Shown piece after piece: positions 61,337-64,000 of a DNA stretch of 64,000 nucleotides. The position numbers were made by a program, and so were the translations under genes. This DNA comes from Thiodubiliella sp900128405. GTDB lineage: Bacteria > Pseudomonadota > Gammaproteobacteria > PS1 > Pseudothioglobaceae. The stretch's first letter is position 1. Each line of letters opens with the position of its first letter. The stretch lies in contig OY821614.1 of NCBI GenBank assembly GCA_963682085.1, positions 1,550,001 to 1,614,000 of the forward strand, written 5' to 3'. The notes beneath the pieces are model-generated. The model was given only the letters and a program-made list of their open reading frames with translations. It had not been told where the DNA came from and did not search any database.

Positions 61337-62074
61337 TTATTCCCATAATTTTTTATAAACCCCTTTTTCAACAAATTCCAACAACCCAATATCCCTTAAT
61401 TCTTGCAAATTTCTTCTAATTGTATTCTCAGGTGTCTTGCCTGCAAATTGATCTCTAAATTGATAAATATTTTGTGTAGTGAATATTTTTAAACCTATCT
61501 GTTCAATGCAATCAAATACTTTCTGATTGCCAGTTGATAAATTTTCATCCAACTCTTTAGCAAAAATCTGTGTTTCCCCATTTAAGTTTTTAGATTTTTG
61601 TATTTTGGGCAATTTGCCCAACAAGTGCTGTACCTTTGAAATGTGTTTATCTTTTATATGCTGATAGTTTGTATCATTGTAATAACTTAGGAAATCATTT
61701 TCTATTTCTATTTTATTTTCTAATAAAACACCATATTCAAGATTGTTATGCAAACCGCCATTTGTCAAGTTTGCAGAAGTGATAATTACTTTGTGGTCGA
61801 AAATAAAAACCTTTGCATGGAGATTGTCTATATTTTTTAATGAAAAGTCATTATTTTTAAACCCTTGTACTGCACTTAAATCAAGCCCGCCTCCACGCAT
61901 ATTTGACAAAGTGAACTTTGTTAATAATTTGCAATCCACTCCTTTGTTCTTATTCTCAATTATTAATTTTGCAATAGGTTCTTTGATGAATGGCGACGAA
62001 AGATAAATTTTATCATTCGCACTTTTAACCAAATCAATTAAAGTATTTTTCCAGTGTTGTTTAATTATTTGCAT
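61337..62074 (-). CDS. PLD-family nuclease with DpnI-like winged helix
   Basis: A 245-residue protein from the ATG at 62074 (a TTG/ATG extension is possible). One phospholipase-D motif, HAKVFIFD (His86-x-Lys88-x4-Asp93) followed by TSAN, indicates a Nuc/BfiI-type nuclease active as a dimer. The last ~60 residues (NIYQFRDQFAGKTPENTIRR and LQELRDIGLLEFVEKGVYKK) strongly resemble the winged helix of DpnI and related restriction enzymes, which reads methylated DNA in DpnI. It heads a three-gene minus-strand unit with the DpnD-like and phosphatase genes. Confidence 0.8.
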   Translation of the reverse strand: MQIIKQHWKNTLIDLVKSANDKIYLSSPFIKEPIAKLIIENKNKGVDCKLLTKFTLSNMRGGGLDLSAVQGFKNNDFSLKNIDNLHAKVFIFDHKVIITSANLTNGGLHNNLEYGVLLENKIEIENDFLSYYNDTNYQHIKDKHISKVQHLLGKLPKIQKSKNLNGETQIFAKELDENLSTGNQKVFDCIEQIGLKIFTTQNIYQFRDQFAGKTPENTIRRNLQELRDIGLLEFVEKGVYKKLWE

Positions 62075-62100
62075 AAGGCTAAAACCATTGGTCAGTGAAC

Positions 62101-62129
62101 ATACAAACAAATTATAAAAACTATATAAT
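62101..62129 (+). promoter_or_regulatory. Promoter of the DndC-like gene, possibly leaderless
   Basis: TATAAT at 62124-62129 lies 8 bases before the ATG at 62138, so transcription would start at or just before the start codon. No ribosome binding site is visible. The -35 region (ATACAA at 62101) is weak. Confidence 0.45.
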
Positions 62130-62137
62130 ACTTTAAT

Positions 62138-63577
62138 ATGAATAAGAATAGTAGCAAGATCAGCAAAGCATTGTCAATATTGGAACATCATTATTTAAAT
62201 GATAAGCGAAAGATGTGTTTAGCTTTTAGCGGTGGAAAGGACAGTACGGCAATATTGCATTTAACTTGTGCAATGTTGTTAAGGCTATCCAAAAAAAGCA
62301 TGCCTCTTAATAAAAAAATATATGTTATTAATTCAAATACTTTAGCCGAATTGCCACCATTACTCAAATACCTGCATTCCACGCTGAAACAAATCAAGAG
62401 ATTTGCAGAAATAAATAATTTACCAATTGCCGTAAAAGAAGTCTCCCCTGATGATAAGAACGCCTTAAATGTGCAGCTCATTGGCGTTGGAATGCCGCCG
62501 CCATCATCTTCGTTTAGATGGTGTACAGATAAATTAAAGGTTAACCCAATCAATATAGAAATTAACAATATTTTTAAAGGTGATGGGTTTATTTCAATAA
62601 TTGGCACAAGAAAAGACGAAAGCTTTAGTAGAGCCGCTAGAATTAAAAAAAACACACTTAAAGGCACTGACCTAAAAATAAATAACCGATATAAAAATTC
62701 TTCAAATTTAATGCCTATTGAAGATTGGAACACTAAAGATGTTTGGTCATACCTCTTTATGCAAGATAACAACCTTGTAGATGTTATGTTTTTATGGAAA
62801 CTCTATAGTGATGCTAGTGATAAAAAAGCCAGTGAATGCTCTTTTGTTGCGGCAGGTGGGCAGAATATTGATGATGGAAAATTAGGGTGTGGCGTTTCCA
62901 GGTTTGGATGCTGGCAATGTTATATGGTCAGAGATAACGATAAAAGCTTAGATGGATTAATGAATAGTGGGCATGAAAATATGATTTTTTATAAAAATTA
63001 TAGAGATTGGTATTGGCGTGAATCACAAAAAGGCTGGAGTAAAACAAGAGATGTTTATGGACATAGGTTACAAGAACATGGGTACTACAATAAAGGAGGA
63101 GAAGACAATCCAAAATATGGTATGACAATGCCAAGAGGTATGAAACTTTATTTTAGAACAAAAGTCCTTAGGAAAATATTAGAACTACAAGAGCAATTAT
63201 CTGAACAATTGATAACGAGTGACGAAATCCTATTAATTCAAGAAAGATGGCTTTATGAAGGCGACATAAATCTTAACGCATTTAAAATTGCTCGAAAAAA
63301 TGGAATAGAATTAAAAACTAATAAAGAATTGCAGTTATTAGCACGACAATCTAAAAAATATTATAAAAAGTTGGTGCAGTCTAACAGTATATTAAAGCAA
63401 GAGTTTGCAACTAGAACCTTGCAAAGATTCTCTGTTCAAACAATTAAAGCCCCAGAGAAGATTGATAAGAAGTTTTTTCCATCGAAAGAAGAAGAAATAT
63501 TTATTCGGAATGAGTGGAAAAAACAAAAAAAACTAGACAGCAAAAAACAGTTTGTTGATATTTTTGATTTAATCTGA
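62138..63577 (+). CDS. DndC-like ATP pyrophosphatase / Fe-S protein (PAPS-reductase superfamily)
   Basis: A 479-residue protein. The PP-loop SGGKDST is at residues 31-37, followed by VINSNTLAELP, RWCTDKLK (127-134), GTRKDES and MPIEDWNTKDVWSYL. A cysteine cluster (Cys234, 251, 258, 261, in CGVSRFGCWQC) matches the 4Fe-4S ligands of DndC, the phosphorothioation protein. It could instead belong to SspD, BREX-type or other defence branches of this superfamily. No DndA, DndD or DndE is within the window. It is divergent from the PLD cassette and converges with the next gene (9-base overlap). Confidence 0.85.
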   Translation: MNKNSSKISKALSILEHHYLNDKRKMCLAFSGGKDSTAILHLTCAMLLRLSKKSMPLNKKIYVINSNTLAELPPLLKYLHSTLKQIKRFAEINNLPIAVKEVSPDDKNALNVQLIGVGMPPPSSSFRWCTDKLKVNPINIEINNIFKGDGFISIIGTRKDESFSRAARIKKNTLKGTDLKINNRYKNSSNLMPIEDWNTKDVWSYLFMQDNNLVDVMFLWKLYSDASDKKASECSFVAAGGQNIDDGKLGCGVSRFGCWQCYMVRDNDKSLDGLMNSGHENMIFYKNYRDWYWRESQKGWSKTRDVYGHRLQEHGYYNKGGEDNPKYGMTMPRGMKLYFRTKVLRKILELQEQLSEQLITSDEILLIQERWLYEGDINLNAFKIARKNGIELKTNKELQLLARQSKKYYKKLVQSNSILKQEFATRTLQRFSVQTIKAPEKIDKKFFPSKEEEIFIRNEWKKQKKLDSKKQFVDIFDLI

Positions 63578-64000
63578 AACAGAAAGTTTTCTCTCAATTA
63601 GCCCGTTAACTAAATCTATAGATTGAGATATGTCGCCATCAAAGAGTTTGTCATTTGGCGTACCAATTAATTGTATTAACTTGTTTCTATCAAAAAATAA
63701 TGTCCTTCCTTCGCCGCCATTTGTAAAATCTGACATAGTTTCACAGTCTCCTAAAACATGAGTTTCAGATGATTTAGGGGTGGACAGACTATGTATTACA
63801 TTTGTCCCATATTTTCCAAAATCAAAGAAAGTGCCGTATTTTTTTGTTTCGTGTTGTTTACGAGTAGTATCTCTTCCGCAAGTGCATTGTATTAATATTA
63901 TGATTGTATTTGGCAACTTATTTTCAAAATTATACCAAGCCACTAGGTCAACCCCTTTTTCTTTGCTTGCATTGTTTGATATTTTGTTAATTTCATTATC
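63569..64000 (-). CDS. Nuclease-like protein, 5' end outside the window
   Basis: The frame is open through the right edge (a GTG at 63943 is internal), so at least 143 C-terminal residues are seen. KEKGVDLVAWYNF followed by TIIILIQCTCGRDT resembles a PD-(D/E)XK core: an Asp after a glycine, then a beta strand ending in a polar pair (Q-C) where E-x-K usually stands. GVDLVAW...QC(x)CG patterns occur in defence-island proteins near DndC-like genes, as far as I can recall; this needs a search. It overlaps the DndC-like gene tail to tail by 9 bases. Confidence 0.6.
   Translation of the reverse strand, partial: DNEINKISNNASKEKGVDLVAWYNFENKLPNTIIILIQCTCGRDTTRKQHETKKYGTFFDFGKYGTNVIHSLSTPKSSETHVLGDCETMSDFTNGGEGRTLFFDRNKLIQLIGTPNDKLFDGDISQSIDLVNGLIERKLSVSD

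Noticed and set aside
62138..63577. Assimilatory PAPS reductase (CysH)
   Set aside because: It is twice the length of CysH, has the DndC-type cysteine cluster CGVSRFGCWQC, and lacks cys-gene neighbours.

Overview
The window is an AT-rich, densely coding chromosome segment from a gammaproteobacterium. Gene orders and families point to a sulfur-oxidising autotroph close to the SUP05/Thioglobaceae group (free-living Thioglobus or the related mussel and clam symbionts). The evidence is a sulfide:quinone oxidoreductase beside a complete F1Fo ATP synthase operon, a tkt-gap-pgk carbon cluster, the order tRNA-fMet-rimP-nusA-infB-rbfA-truB, and a trpF/trpB/trpA-accD neighbourhood. The taxon is inferred from content; no 16S gene is present.

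Layout. 1-4570: tkt-gap-endA-pgk (minus; pgk cut by the left edge). 4800-5061: tRNA-Thr and tRNA-Met. 5137-13517: coaE, then the phosphate regulon pstS-pstC-pstA-pstB-phoU-phoB-phoR (minus), with two near-identical Pho boxes (before pstS and before pstC) and a 160-bp palindromic MITE in the pstC leader. 13694-17738: 2Fe-2S ferredoxin, rsmI, yraN, a BON lipoprotein, rnhB and a Fic protein. 17918-22391: purD preceded by an accessory STAND-NTPase/TPR gene split by a -1 frameshift at a slippery heptamer, plus an unknown gene. 22388-28278: truB, rbfA, infB, nusA, rimP and initiator tRNA. 28558-33406: gshB, fluC, rarA, a dead outer-membrane-protein gene and sqr. 33592-40365: atpIBEFHAGDC. 40993-48842: small secreted protein, PfkB kinase, ispH, fkpB, accD, trpA, an inserted AAA-ATPase/microprotein/nuclease-like cassette, hemE and rpmE. 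48954-53460: glmU, an FMN-binding protein, an MFS transporter and a DUF4143 ATPase with an operator-like palindrome. 53539-59419: trpB and trpF, separated by a Fic gene with a 40-bp repeat array, NfeD, an SPFH protein and a secreted protein, with decayed partial copies of trpB and trpF left inside. 59403-60312: two unknown genes. 60342-64000: a defence-like region.

The most interesting part is the right end. A PLD-family nuclease carrying a DpnI-like winged-helix C-terminus is followed by a DpnD/PcfM-like protein and a metallophosphatase. This resembles the DpnI restriction cassette with the catalytic domain exchanged. Divergent from it is a DndC-like ATP pyrophosphatase/Fe-S protein, and converging on that gene is a nuclease-like gene that runs off the window. 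Two further accessory cassettes (46112-47486 and 19186-22391) also look defence-related. Each accessory cassette lies between housekeeping genes, and several overlap the start codon of the next housekeeping gene.
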